Assembly: GCF_000695095.2 (NCBI RefSeq)
Contig: NZ_CP011454.1
Location: forward strand, 496,001 to 560,000
Length of the DNA stretch: 64,000 nt
Direction: 5' to 3'
DNA from: Gemmatimonas phototrophica
GTDB taxonomy: Bacteria; Gemmatimonadota; Gemmatimonadetes; Gemmatimonadales; Gemmatimonadaceae
The position numbers were made by a program, and so were the translations under genes. Positions 1 to 8,906 of the stretch are shown here, piece after piece; positions within the stretch are counted from its first letter, which is position 1; each line of letters starts with the position of its first letter. The notes under the pieces are model-generated. The model worked only from the letters and a program-made list of their open reading frames with translations, did no database searches and was not told the origin of the DNA.

Positions 1-41
1 CTTTGGGAGCCGCCCGCTTTTCGTGGCGGTACAGTCGGACG

Positions 42-1004
42 CTAGTTCCAGAAGGCGCTGAAGTCGTAGAAGCTGGCGCCGCCCTGCGGATCATAGATGC
101 GAATGACCGCCGTATAGCCGTTCCACGCCGAGGGCTGCTGCACAATCTGCACACTACCGCGACCGGCGTTGCGGTCGAGTGTGAGCGTGACATCCCGCGA
201 CGGCAACCCACTGCCGCGGATGTTGCTGTTCACGTCGTCCACCCGGTTGCCGCTCCGGGTAATGGCATCCACCCGGCGACCGGAGATGCGGATCTCCACC
301 ACATCGTCCACGCGACCGCTCCAGCGCAGCGCACCACTGGTATTGTTTCCACCGCGGTCATCGTAGCCACCGCGGTTGTCGCGGTCGCGGTCACGATTCC
401 CGTTGCCGTTCCCCGGGCGATAGTCGCAATCCTGGCGCCCACCGCGCCCCCAGCCGCCCCCGCGTCCGTTGTTGTTGGGGCCACAGTCGTCATTGCGCCC
501 CCAGCGATCATCGTCGCGACGGTCGTTGCGATTGTTGCGGTCATCACGGTCATCGCGACGGTTCTCAAACCGGTCATCGCCCGCCCAGTATGCCAGCACG
601 CGATAGTTGTCGGCGCCACTGCGGGGGTCACGAATGCGGATGGTCGTGGTGTAGCCGTTGCGGGCAGAGGGCTGCTCCACCACATCCACACTGCCGCGGC
701 CATCGGCCAGGCGCACCAGCACATCGCCCCGGCCACGCGGGAGCGGATCGTTCACGCGGGCGCGGTTGGGCAGCCTCGCGTCAGGGCCGGTCGTCCGGAC
801 ATCACGGCCGCGCATGGTGATGTACACCTCGCGGTCCACCCGTCCGGTCCAGGTAAACAGCTGACGGTCAATTGGCGCGGCATGAGCCACAGTGGCCGCC
901 ACGACGGTGGCCAGCAACGCGCCGGTGGCCAGCGCGATGGGGAGGAGGCGGGGCGCCTCAACAGCGAGGGAGCGAAGGCGACGGGTCGAACGAAGCACGG
1001 TCAT
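42..1004 (-). CDS. Secreted protein with two copies of a repeated domain and a D/R/N/G-rich linker
   Basis: Unrecognised exported protein of about 320 aa. The ATG at 1004 is preferred over longer in-frame starts because GAGAGG lies just upstream and the protein then begins with an Arg-rich n-region, a hydrophobic segment and an AHA-type cleavage site. The mature part has two similar halves, each containing a (W)(T/S)GRVD..V.I...GR.V stretch and ending in a QQPSA/EQPSA-RNGYT-like motif followed by IRI.DP..GA. They are joined by roughly 80 residues of low-complexity Asp/Arg/Asn/Gly. This looks like a tandem domain duplication. No catalytic motif is visible. It is divergent from the antiporter pair. 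Confidence 0.75.
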   Translation of the reverse strand: MTVLRSTRRLRSLAVEAPRLLPIALATGALLATVVAATVAHAAPIDRQLFTWTGRVDREVYITMRGRDVRTTGPDARLPNRARVNDPLPRGRGDVLVRLADGRGSVDVVEQPSARNGYTTTIRIRDPRSGADNYRVLAYWAGDDRFENRRDDRDDRNNRNDRRDDDRWGRNDDCGPNNNGRGGGWGRGGRQDCDYRPGNGNGNRDRDRDNRGGYDDRGGNNTSGALRWSGRVDDVVEIRISGRRVDAITRSGNRVDDVNSNIRGSGLPSRDVTLTLDRNAGRGSVQIVQQPSAWNGYTAVIRIYDPQGGASFYDFSAFWN

Positions 1005-1184
1005 GGTGTCCTCTCGGTGACAGGTGCCTCTCCTTAAAGCATCGGGAATGCCACAATGCCGTGCCATGGGACCAAGCGTGGCACCGGACCCCGTACATGG
1101 GGTGTAAGTTGTTGTGCCTGCTCTGCTTCCCCGCTCTTGTGAAGCGTGCAGTGCCACGCGTTATTGCCCTCAACGCGCTTCCCG

Positions 1185-1204
1185 CTGTCCGAAATTCCGG
1201 ACAG
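1185..1204. promoter_or_regulatory. Perfect 7-bp inverted repeat upstream of the antiporter operon
   Basis: CTGTCCG-6nt-CGGACAG ends 28 nt before the GTG start at 1232, in the 227-bp divergent intergenic region. It could be an operator or a short hairpin. A real poly-T tract does not follow, so a terminator is less likely. Confidence 0.35.
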
Positions 1205-1231
1205 TTTCTGTGACCGACGGCGGACGACTGA

Positions 1232-2545
1232 GTGACGACACCCCTCCTGCTCATTTTGGTGGCGGCGATGGCCTTTCTGGCCACGCACGTCGCTTACGAA
1301 TGGCTGGCCAAACGGCTGCTGATCGTGTCCGGCGCCGAATACCTGGTACTGGGCGTGCTGCTCGGACCACAGGTCACCGGTCTGTTCTCTCCCGGAGCAT
1401 TGGAGGCGTTTCAGCCCATAGTCATCCTCGGCATTGGCTGGATGGGGATTACGACTGGCATGCCATTGCGGCTCCAGCAATTGGTGCGCATTCCTGCCGT
1501 GACGTATCGGCTCGCCCTGGTGGAGAGTGTGCTGACCTTCTCACTGGTCGCGGCCGGTGCCACCAGCGCTCTGTCGTACGGTTTTCAGACGACCACCACC
1601 CTGGTACTGGCCCCAGCCATGATTCTGGGGGCGCTGGCCGTGGCGTCTACCCCGGCGGGGCTCGATGTCGCGTTTGGCCGTGGCCGCCGCGGAGCCCCTG
1701 TTCTGCGCCAGATCGAAGTGGCGCACGGGATGGATGGTTTGGTGAGTGTGCTGGTGTTTGGTGTGCTCACTGCCTTCCTGCACACCGAACAGCCCGTAGT
1801 CATGCGTGCGCTGACCACGACGGAGTGGGTAGTAGTCACCCTGGGTATTGGCGTGGTGGGCGGCGCCCTCTTTCACCTGTTCCTTGGCGACGAACGCAGC
1901 ACCGACCGGCTCTGGGTCGCGCTCGGTGGCGCCGTGATTCTCACGAGTGGCGCTGCCGCCTACCTCAACCTGTCACCGTCGCTGGCCACGCTGATCATGG
2001 GGATGGTCCTGGTCAACTCCCTTCGGCAGCCGGCACCGGTCTTGGAGGTGCTGCGCGCCGGTCAACGGCCGCTGTACTACGTGCTCTTGCTGCTGGCCGG
2101 CGCGTCCTGGCGCCCCGACGCGAATATCGTGTGGTGGTTGATCATTGCTCACTACGTCATTCTCCGGACGCTGGCCAAGCTGTGGGGCACCGGGATTGCG
2201 ACCTGGTTCAACCGCGCTCAGCAAAGCGTGGGGCTGGACTGGGGGCGCGCCCTCATTGGGCAAGGGCGGCTGACCATCGCACTGGCTCTCGACTACTCCC
2301 GGCGTGACCTCCCCTTTGGCGAAGTGATCTTCACCTGCGCGGCGGTCTCGGTGCTGTTTACCGAATTCTTTGCCGCGCGGTTCGTGCGTTCGGCGGCTGA
2401 GCCGCTGCTCGCGCCGCTGCAACAGCTGTCGGTAACGACCGACGCGGTGGTGGACAGCGTCACGGAAACCGTGGCGCACGCCCTGCCGGGCCTGCGCCGT
2501 ACGACCACGCCTCCCGTGGCCGTGCCGGACGAGGGACAGTCGTAA
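1232..2545 (+). CDS. Cation:proton antiporter family membrane protein (first of a pair)
   Basis: Polytopic inner-membrane protein of 437 aa with about 11-12 hydrophobic segments, resembling the Na+/H+ (CPA-type) exchanger fold. It has an N-terminal helix, a GVLLGPQVTGL stretch typical of the family's first conserved helices, and long hydrophobic helices to about residue 390. The C-terminal tail is hydrophilic. The start is GTG at 1232. The stop overlaps the next antiporter gene as TAATG, so the two are translationally coupled and may act together. The substrate ion cannot be read from the sequence. Confidence 0.7.
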   Translation: MTTPLLLILVAAMAFLATHVAYEWLAKRLLIVSGAEYLVLGVLLGPQVTGLFSPGALEAFQPIVILGIGWMGITTGMPLRLQQLVRIPAVTYRLALVESVLTFSLVAAGATSALSYGFQTTTTLVLAPAMILGALAVASTPAGLDVAFGRGRRGAPVLRQIEVAHGMDGLVSVLVFGVLTAFLHTEQPVVMRALTTTEWVVVTLGIGVVGGALFHLFLGDERSTDRLWVALGGAVILTSGAAAYLNLSPSLATLIMGMVLVNSLRQPAPVLEVLRAGQRPLYYVLLLLAGASWRPDANIVWWLIIAHYVILRTLAKLWGTGIATWFNRAQQSVGLDWGRALIGQGRLTIALALDYSRRDLPFGEVIFTCAAVSVLFTEFFAARFVRSAAEPLLAPLQQLSVTTDAVVDSVTETVAHALPGLRRTTTPPVAVPDEGQS

Positions 2546-3873
2546 TGCGTCGCCTGGTCATTCTGCTCATTCTGTACGCCGTCATGCGGGGCGTGTTCGA
2601 GCTGGCCAGTGCGTCCGCCGGCACGCCAACGTTGATGCTGTTCGGCTTCCTGATTCTGGGAGCCTACAGCGTGGGAGAGCTGGTCAAGCCCCTCGGGATC
2701 CCGAAGATCGTGGGATACATGGCGGCTGGCATTCTGTTTGGGCCGTCGGCTTTGGCGTATGTCTCAAAGCCGGCGCTGGCAGAACTCACCCCCGTGAGCA
2801 ATCTCGCGATCGCACTCATTGCTTTCCTGGCCGGCGCAGAGTTGCAGTGGTCGGAAATTCGTCAGCGCGGTGTGGCGATCCTCAAAATGATGTCGGCCGA
2901 ACTGCTGCTCTGTTTTGTGGGAGTGGCAGGCACTTTGGCATTGTTGCGTGGACAGCTGCCGCTCCTGGCGCAGGCGCCGGCGGCCGAGGTCTTTGCCTTC
3001 TCCCTGCTGTTCGCAGCCGTCGCGGTGGTGCACTCACCGGCGGCAACCATTGCCTTGCTCTCCGAATCGAAAGCCAACGGCCCGGTGGCACGCTACACGC
3101 TTGGTGTGGTGCTCGTCATGGACGTTGCCGTTGTGCTCATCTTCACCGCAGTATTGTCGTCCGCTCGCGCCCTCGTCCCGCCAAGCGGTGGCGGAGGAGG
3201 CGTCCAGGTCGGAACGGTACTCTGGGAGATTGGTGGGGCCGTGCTGGTGGGTGGCGTGTTGGGGGCGGCCGTGTCTCTCTATCTGCGCTTCATCAGCCGA
3301 GAGCTGATGATTCTGGCCTTGCTGGTAGCCTTGTTGGGGGCGGAGCTGGCGCGCGTGCTCCATGTGGAAACGTTGCTCACGCTGCTCGTGGCCGGCTTCG
3401 TCACCGAGAACGCCGGTGGGGGGCGCGGCGAGAACTTCCGGCACGCCATGGAGCGCGCGGCGGCGCCCATTTTCGTGGTGTTCTTTGCCTTGTCCGGGGC
3501 GCGTATTGATCCGCTGGCGGTGCTGCCGTTATGGACCATCGTGGTGCCAATCGTCCTCGTGCGCATCGTCGCCATTTGGGGGGGCATCCAGCTTGGCGGG
3601 CGGTGGGCCAAGCTGGATCCGGCCATTCACCGGCACGCGTGGTATGGCCTGGTTTCTCAAGCGGGCGTGGCGTTTGGGCTGGCGGCCGTCGTTGCCGACG
3701 TGTACCCGGCGCGCGGTGAGACGCTCCGCGCGTTATTGCTGGCCACGATTGCGATCAATCAGACGATTGGGCCGATCCTCTTCCGCTTCGGGTTGCAGCG
3801 CGCGGGGGAGCTGAATGCGGAGAGCCCATCTACGCCGTTGCAACAAATACAGACTCACAACGCTCACCCGTAA
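2545..3873 (+). CDS. Cation:proton antiporter (KefB/CPA2-like)
   Basis: Membrane protein of 442 aa that should exchange Na+ or K+ for H+ across the inner membrane. The motif LVKPLGIPKIVGYMAAGILF followed by GPSAL is the classic CPA2 helix-2 signature, and AFLAGAELQ matches the family's helix 4. A Gly-rich loop (GGGGGV) lies mid-protein. There is no C-terminal RCK/TrkA-N domain, unlike full KefB/KefC. It is coupled to the upstream antiporter by a TAATG overlap. The last codons and stop lie inside a long hairpin (3851-3918). Confidence 0.8.
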   Translation: MRRLVILLILYAVMRGVFELASASAGTPTLMLFGFLILGAYSVGELVKPLGIPKIVGYMAAGILFGPSALAYVSKPALAELTPVSNLAIALIAFLAGAELQWSEIRQRGVAILKMMSAELLLCFVGVAGTLALLRGQLPLLAQAPAAEVFAFSLLFAAVAVVHSPAATIALLSESKANGPVARYTLGVVLVMDVAVVLIFTAVLSSARALVPPSGGGGGVQVGTVLWEIGGAVLVGGVLGAAVSLYLRFISRELMILALLVALLGAELARVLHVETLLTLLVAGFVTENAGGGRGENFRHAMERAAAPIFVVFFALSGARIDPLAVLPLWTIVVPIVLVRIVAIWGGIQLGGRWAKLDPAIHRHAWYGLVSQAGVAFGLAAVVADVYPARGETLRALLLATIAINQTIGPILFRFGLQRAGELNAESPSTPLQQIQTHNAHP

Positions 3874-3918
3874 ACCGGAACGGATCGGTTTCGGGTTCTG
3901 GGTGAGCGTTGTGAATCT
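3851..3918. terminator. Long hairpin between convergent genes
   Basis: A 19-bp outer stem (3851-3869 with 3900-3918, one mismatch) encloses an inner AAACCG...CGGTTT stem. It covers the antiporter stop codon and lies between convergent transcripts, so it probably terminates transcription in both directions. The centre, CCGGAAC-N-GATC-N-GTTTCGGG, recurs near 55494. Confidence 0.65.
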
Positions 3919-3941
3919 GGGTTCCCGTGAACGGTCGCGCG

Positions 3942-5078
3942 CTACGCCCGCACCTGTGACTGCACCCCACGCGCGAACATGGCTTTGCCGATGCGACGCA
4001 GCCAGCCTGTGCGCTTCTGCGGCAGTGGCGCAACATCATCGTCGTCAAACAGCGACGCACGATACGGGGCGACGGCATGCTCGGCGTGCGCAATGACGGT
4101 GCGGACCTGAGCTTCGTCGAGTGGTTCGAACGGCTTGAAATGAAACGGGTGCCGCTTGGCGTCGTCCGCAAAAGCGTGAATGGCCGGGAACTCGCGCGAC
4201 AAGCGGGGCATGAGCTCCAAGACACTGGCCAGCAGCATTTTGGGGCTGGGTTGTTCGCCAAATGAATACTGCAGGTAACGATCCTGAGCGAGCCGCCAGA
4301 ACGCATCGGTAGCTTCATTGATGCTTACGGCATCGTACTCGAGCGCCGTGCACATGAGCCCCCAGAGCACATGCTGCTCGCGTCCCGACATATTGCGCGT
4401 GGGTGACTCGGGCGCCTTGTGCCAGTGGCGTAAAAACCCCCGGTCGAGCACGTAGCCGGTGGGAAAACCGTGGCGCCACATGCGGAGATTGAACTCGGTC
4501 CATTCACCCCAGAATTGCCGACGCGGATTGAATCCGCCGATATCCGAGAACAATCGGCGATAACCGGCGACCAGCATGCCTTGCACGGGCATGTAGCGTA
4601 TGCCATCAACATCCACGTGCGGCGTGGAGTCGCGGGGCTTGAAGCGCGTGTCGGTGTCTTCTTCGTACGACGGCAGTCCGACTATGCCGACCGGGCGCGT
4701 GCGGAGCGTGTCTTCGATGGCGCGCAGCACATCGCCATGCAAGGTGAGGTCATCGTCAATGAACGCCACCAGCGGTGTGCGACAGACGGACAGTTGCACG
4801 CGACGACCACCGCCAATGGTAGGATCGGTGGAGTTGATGTAGACCCGCACCGGAAGCGATGGCGCCATGGCGCGGATGCGCTGCTCCACGGCCATGGGTT
4901 CCTCGTCGGTGGCCGAGTTGTACACGATCACCACCTCGAAGGGCTGCCCGGTGGGCAGCACGGCGAGGGATTGCAGCAGCCGTCCCAGATACTCTACGCG
5001 TGATGGAATGGTGAGCATGGTGAACGTCCACCGCGGCGAGGTGGCAATAGCGCTGCCATTGGCAACCACCGATGCCAT
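3942..5078 (-). CDS. Family 2 glycosyltransferase (GT-A fold)
   Basis: Predicted cytoplasmic glycosyltransferase of 378 aa. It begins with the GT2-like strand FTMLTIPSRVEYL, carries the metal/nucleotide-binding FIDDDL (DxD-type) motif around residue 107, and has a WGEWTEFNLRMW acceptor-side motif. I place the start at 5078 because the upstream HAD gene stops there as TAATG. A longer in-frame ATG at 5141 would overlap that gene by 64 nt. It is the last gene of a minus-strand operon after nhaA and the HAD phosphatase. Donor and acceptor are unknown. Confidence 0.7.
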   Translation of the reverse strand: MASVVANGSAIATSPRWTFTMLTIPSRVEYLGRLLQSLAVLPTGQPFEVVIVYNSATDEEPMAVEQRIRAMAPSLPVRVYINSTDPTIGGGRRVQLSVCRTPLVAFIDDDLTLHGDVLRAIEDTLRTRPVGIVGLPSYEEDTDTRFKPRDSTPHVDVDGIRYMPVQGMLVAGYRRLFSDIGGFNPRRQFWGEWTEFNLRMWRHGFPTGYVLDRGFLRHWHKAPESPTRNMSGREQHVLWGLMCTALEYDAVSINEATDAFWRLAQDRYLQYSFGEQPSPKMLLASVLELMPRLSREFPAIHAFADDAKRHPFHFKPFEPLDEAQVRTVIAHAEHAVAPYRASLFDDDDVAPLPQKRTGWLRRIGKAMFARGVQSQVRA

Positions 5079-5956
5079 TACCGGGGTGCCCCAAGCAACG
5101 GCAGAACGCACGGAACGAGACGATCGAGCATTTCCATCCACCCTCCAGCCCCCTCGGCGTCGAGTACGACAACACCAGGGAGCGCGCTGAGCACCGGATG
5201 AGGACCCCGGTGCGGGTTGCGAATGACAAAGCCACGGTCGGCCTCCGCCAATAGTGACACGTCGTTTTCCTCATTGCCAATGGCTACAACCAGAGGAACT
5301 ACCCCATTGTTGCCAAATTGGTGCCGTAGCGCACACAATGCTGGGCCTTTGCCGCCCGCCGTGGTGAGGGTGAACCATCGCCCCCCCCTTCGCAACTGCA
5401 GCCCGCGGGCTGCGCTCACCTCACGCAGGTGGGATAACTCGGGTGGGGACCACTCGTGCGGGTCGAGTAACACGCTGTGCGTGCGCGCGTGCAGTGCCCG
5501 TCGCACCGCGGCACGGGTGCGAAAGCCCAGCGCCTGCAGTGCGCCGAACGGTTGTTGTTGTGTATCGGCGCGAATGAACGCGGGCTCATCTTGCATGCGC
5601 GCACGCAATTCCGTCGCGGTCAGTGCGTGCTCGAACGTACGGAGGGTCCGGCGTCCGTGTTGCTCGATGTTTGTCGTGTGCACGCCATCAGGGATGGTCG
5701 CCACGTCGAGCGCATGACGGGCGCCATCTTCGGCAATGCAAGGGCCGGGCAGGCCGAGTGCCCTCTGCAGCACCGTGAGCTCACGCAGTGTGCGACTGGA
5801 GGCCAGCCCCAGGTGCACCGGGCCGCCCCACTCGGCGGCAACGTGCCCCAACTTGTCGCGCAGCGCGGCCGGTGAGGCCGGGAGCGTGCCCTCGTCGCTA
5901 AGCAAGGTGCCATCGACGTCGCTGAGCAGCAACAACGGCACACGCAGCGGGGTCAT
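5078..5956 (-). CDS. HAD-superfamily phosphatase, mannosyl-3-phosphoglycerate phosphatase-like
   Basis: HAD hydrolase of 292 aa. The nucleophile motif DVDGT is at residues 14-18, a motif II-like ASSRT follows, and the acidic motif IV IGNEENDVSLL is near residue 225, as in Cof/MPGP-type phosphatases with a C2 cap. It would dephosphorylate a small sugar phosphate or glycerate compound in the cytoplasm. It overlaps nhaA by ATGA and is coupled to the glycosyltransferase by TAATG. That pairing suggests a two-step synthesis of a glycosylated compatible solute next to a Na+ exporter, which is inference only. Confidence 0.7.
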   Translation of the reverse strand: MTPLRVPLLLLSDVDGTLLSDEGTLPASPAALRDKLGHVAAEWGGPVHLGLASSRTLRELTVLQRALGLPGPCIAEDGARHALDVATIPDGVHTTNIEQHGRRTLRTFEHALTATELRARMQDEPAFIRADTQQQPFGALQALGFRTRAAVRRALHARTHSVLLDPHEWSPPELSHLREVSAARGLQLRRGGRWFTLTTAGGKGPALCALRHQFGNNGVVPLVVAIGNEENDVSLLAEADRGFVIRNPHRGPHPVLSALPGVVVLDAEGAGGWMEMLDRLVPCVLPLLGAPR

Positions 5957-7146
5957 TCCGGCACGGGGGTGCTAACGGCACCGGAGATGCTCGTGCGCGT
6001 GGCCATGCGCGCCAGCAGCGTAGCGCCAATGATGCCAGTGAGCAGGGAGCCAGCCAGCACGCCCACCTTGGCAGCGTCCAACTGCGCACTTTCTCCAAAG
6101 GCAAGCCCTGCAATGAAGAGCGCCATGGTAAAGCCGATCCCGCCCAGCACCGACACCCCGAACAGGCCACTCCAGCTGCAGCTGGTCGGGAGTTCGGCCC
6201 AGCGCATTTTTACCGCCAGCCACGCGGCGCCAAAGATGCCGAGGGGCTTGCCAATCAGCAGGCCAAGCATGGTGGCGATGACCGCGGGCTGTGTGGCAAA
6301 TGACGCCATATCCGCAGGGAGTGTGACGCCCGCGTTGGCCAGTGCAAAGACGGGGACGATGCCAAAGTTGACCGGTCGAGCCAGTACTTGCTCCAGCTGA
6401 TGCTGCACGCAGTGCGCGCCCCGCGAGGGAATGGTGATGGCGAGCAGCACGCCGGCGATGCTGGCGTGCACACCGGATTTGTACACGGCGATCCAGAGCA
6501 GCAGTCCGCCGATTACATAGGGCCACACGGTGTGCACCTGCTTCTTGTTGAGCCAAAGCAGTCCACCCATGATGGCCAGAATCGCGGCGAGTGCCAGCGT
6601 GACGACGCTCGGGGTGTAAAAAATGGCGATCACCACGACCGCGCCGATATCGTCGGCAATGGCCAACGCGGCGAGAAAGATGCGCAGCGGAGCTGCCACC
6701 CGGTCGCCGAGCAGCGCCACGATGCCCAGCGCGAAGGCAATGTCGGTGGCCATGGGGATCCCCCAGCCGCGCGTGGCCGGGGTACCCACTGCAACGGCGG
6801 TATAAATGGCGGCGGGTAAGAGCATGCCGCCCAAGGCACCCACCACTGGCAGTGCCGCCTGACGCACGGACGAAAGGGCACCGTCCTGCAGCTCGTGCTT
6901 GATCTCGAGGCCGACGAGCAGGAAGAACACGGCCATCAGGCCGTCATTGATGAAGTGCATGGCCGACCACCCGGCCACGTCCACATGCAACAGGTGATGG
7001 TAGCTGGCCTGCCAGGGAGAGTTGGCCCAGATGAGGGCGGCGGCTGCACAGAGCAGCAGCAGCAGACCACTGAGCGCCTGGCTCGGCGGTGGCGCCTTCT
7101 CGGAGACGTAACCTTCCTCGATATCCATCACATTTTCTTCATGCAT
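5953..7146 (-). CDS. nhaA: Na+/H+ antiporter NhaA
   Basis: Inner-membrane antiporter of 397 aa that exports Na+ in exchange for H+. Family hallmarks are visible: FFLLVGLEIKHEL, the ATDIAFALGI helix with the conserved Asp, and ALAIADDIGAVVVIA with the paired Asp residues used for ion transport. Length matches the family (380-400 aa). Two starts are possible, the ATG at 7146 or the ATG at 7128; the latter has a GAAGA stretch upstream. It is first in an operon with a HAD phosphatase and a glycosyltransferase. Confidence 0.93.
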   Translation of the reverse strand: MHEENVMDIEEGYVSEKAPPPSQALSGLLLLLCAAAALIWANSPWQASYHHLLHVDVAGWSAMHFINDGLMAVFFLLVGLEIKHELQDGALSSVRQAALPVVGALGGMLLPAAIYTAVAVGTPATRGWGIPMATDIAFALGIVALLGDRVAAPLRIFLAALAIADDIGAVVVIAIFYTPSVVTLALAAILAIMGGLLWLNKKQVHTVWPYVIGGLLLWIAVYKSGVHASIAGVLLAITIPSRGAHCVQHQLEQVLARPVNFGIVPVFALANAGVTLPADMASFATQPAVIATMLGLLIGKPLGIFGAAWLAVKMRWAELPTSCSWSGLFGVSVLGGIGFTMALFIAGLAFGESAQLDAAKVGVLAGSLLTGIIGATLLARMATRTSISGAVSTPVPE

Positions 7147-7296
7147 TCACGAAGAATAGTCGGCAGATTAAGGCTGGGACACCGCAAATGTGCTGATTGA
7201 CGGATCACGCGGTGGTGCGTGTTGTATGTAGGAGATACGCTGCGGCGCCATTGGGTGGCCCGGCGAGTTGACTCGCCTTCCGGATTTCGTGTGCTC

Positions 7297-8862
7297 ATGA
7301 TGTCACCACGCATGCTCCTGCGCCCGTCTGTGCTGGCACCGCTTGTGGCGGTGGTGGTCGCGAGCGCGTTTGCGGGTGGCCGGTGGTATGAACGGCGTGA
7401 TTCGCAGGCGCGGGATGAGTGGGCTGATGCGCGGCTCTTGTCCACCGCCATCGATTCCGTACGGGCCAACGCCCTCGATTCGCTCCCCAGCGACGAACTC
7501 ATCCGGAGAGCGGTCTCCGGGATGCTGCGCGAGTTGCAGGACCCCTATGCGGCCTTGCTCCGGCCGGAGAGTTTCGATCGGTATCGCGGCGCCCTGCAAG
7601 GCAACGGTCGCGGTCTCGGGCTTACGCTGCGCCGGGGTCCTTTGGGGATGGCAGTGGCGCGGGTGGCCGCTGGCTCGCCCGCCGAAAAGGCGGGAGTGCG
7701 TGCGGGTGATCGCGTTCTGCTGGCCGATGGCGTCCCGGTCGGGGGCGATTCCACCCGGGCTGGTCGAGAGCAAGGGGGCGATACCACTCGGACTGCGTCC
7801 GACGCGGTCGTACTGACCCTCGTACGTGCACCACAGGGTGACACAGTGCAGGTCACGGTGAAGCGCGCTGCCTGGCATCTGCCGGCGGTCACCGAGCACG
7901 GACTCTTGTCCGACTCGGTGGCGTACGTTCGGCTGGTCACCATCTCGGCCCGTTCCTCATACGAGTTGGAGCAGGCGGTGGAGGGAGCCGTCCAGCGGGG
8001 TGCTCGCGCATTGGTGCTCGACCTGCGCGGCAACACCGGGGGCCTGTTTGAAGAAGGGGTCCGGGCGGCGGGGCTGTTCTTGCCGCGCGGCGCCGTGGTG
8101 GCGTCGCTGGTGGGGCGCGGTGGTGCCAATACGGAGCCGTACCGGGCGCGCGATTCACGGTGGAGCGACATGCCGATCACGGTGCTGGTGGACGAGCGCA
8201 CGGCCAGTGCGGCCGAAGTGATTGCGGCGGCGTTGCACGATCATCGCCGGGCGCTGCTGGTTGGCGCGCGCACCTATGGGAAAGGCGTGGTGCAGCGCGT
8301 CGTGCGCCTGTCGCCCGATCTGGCACTTCGTCTGACGACCGCCCGCTGGCTCACGCCGAACGGTGTGTCGCTGGAACGGCGCCGTGGCAAGGGACTCAAC
8401 CTGCACGGCGGCCTGGTGCCCGATGTCCTGCTGGACGATCCGGCCCGTCGTGACCTGGCCGCGGTCCCGGCGGAGTGGAGCGCGCGGGCGGCGTATGCGG
8501 TGGCCACCGCCGCCGACTCGTTGGCCATGTATGCCTTGCGCGAAGGGTGGGGCATTACCCCGCTTATTGCCCTGGAGGTACGACTGCGTGCCGCCTTGGC
8601 GCAGATGGCACCGGCGTCGGCCCGCACGGTGGAGCAGCGGGCCGACTGGGTGAGTGTAGCCACGCGACTGGCAATGGTCCGCATGCTCGAAGTGGAGCGG
8701 GCCGGGGAAGCCCTCCTGCGCTACGCGGTACGCGATGATGCCGCGTTGCGCGCCGGCGTGGACGTCGTGGCTCCGGGAACCGACATTTTGCCGGCCATCA
8801 CGACACCGCTTCCTCCACGCATTTCGTCGCGGTCGCTCGGCCTGCGGTTGGCATTGCCGTGA
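7297..8862 (+). CDS. S41 family carboxyl-terminal processing protease
   Basis: Membrane-anchored periplasmic serine protease of about 521 aa, CtpA-like. An N-terminal hydrophobic anchor is followed by a PDZ domain (GLGLTLRR...GSPAEKAGVRAGDRVL) and the S41 catalytic core. The Ser sits in DERTASAAEV and the Lys in TYGKGVVQ, the usual Ser/Lys dyad. About 150 C-terminal residues are less conserved. The frame is open upstream to a GTG at 7219, but the hydrophobic anchor fits best after the ATGs at 7297, 7300 or 7312, so the start is uncertain. It is divergent from nhaA. Confidence 0.88.
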   Translation: MMSPRMLLRPSVLAPLVAVVVASAFAGGRWYERRDSQARDEWADARLLSTAIDSVRANALDSLPSDELIRRAVSGMLRELQDPYAALLRPESFDRYRGALQGNGRGLGLTLRRGPLGMAVARVAAGSPAEKAGVRAGDRVLLADGVPVGGDSTRAGREQGGDTTRTASDAVVLTLVRAPQGDTVQVTVKRAAWHLPAVTEHGLLSDSVAYVRLVTISARSSYELEQAVEGAVQRGARALVLDLRGNTGGLFEEGVRAAGLFLPRGAVVASLVGRGGANTEPYRARDSRWSDMPITVLVDERTASAAEVIAAALHDHRRALLVGARTYGKGVVQRVVRLSPDLALRLTTARWLTPNGVSLERRRGKGLNLHGGLVPDVLLDDPARRDLAAVPAEWSARAAYAVATAADSLAMYALREGWGITPLIALEVRLRAALAQMAPASARTVEQRADWVSVATRLAMVRMLEVERAGEALLRYAVRDDAALRAGVDVVAPGTDILPAITTPLPPRISSRSLGLRLALP

Positions 8863-8906
8863 GTGATTGGTCGTGAGTTGCCAGGCATGCTGATGCCCCT
8901 GCGGCC

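Noticed and set aside
3-1037. Plus-strand open frame of 344 aa over the secreted protein gene
   Set aside because: Low-complexity Val/Ala/Thr translation typical of a shadow of a high-GC gene; the opposite strand has a signal peptide and repeated domains.
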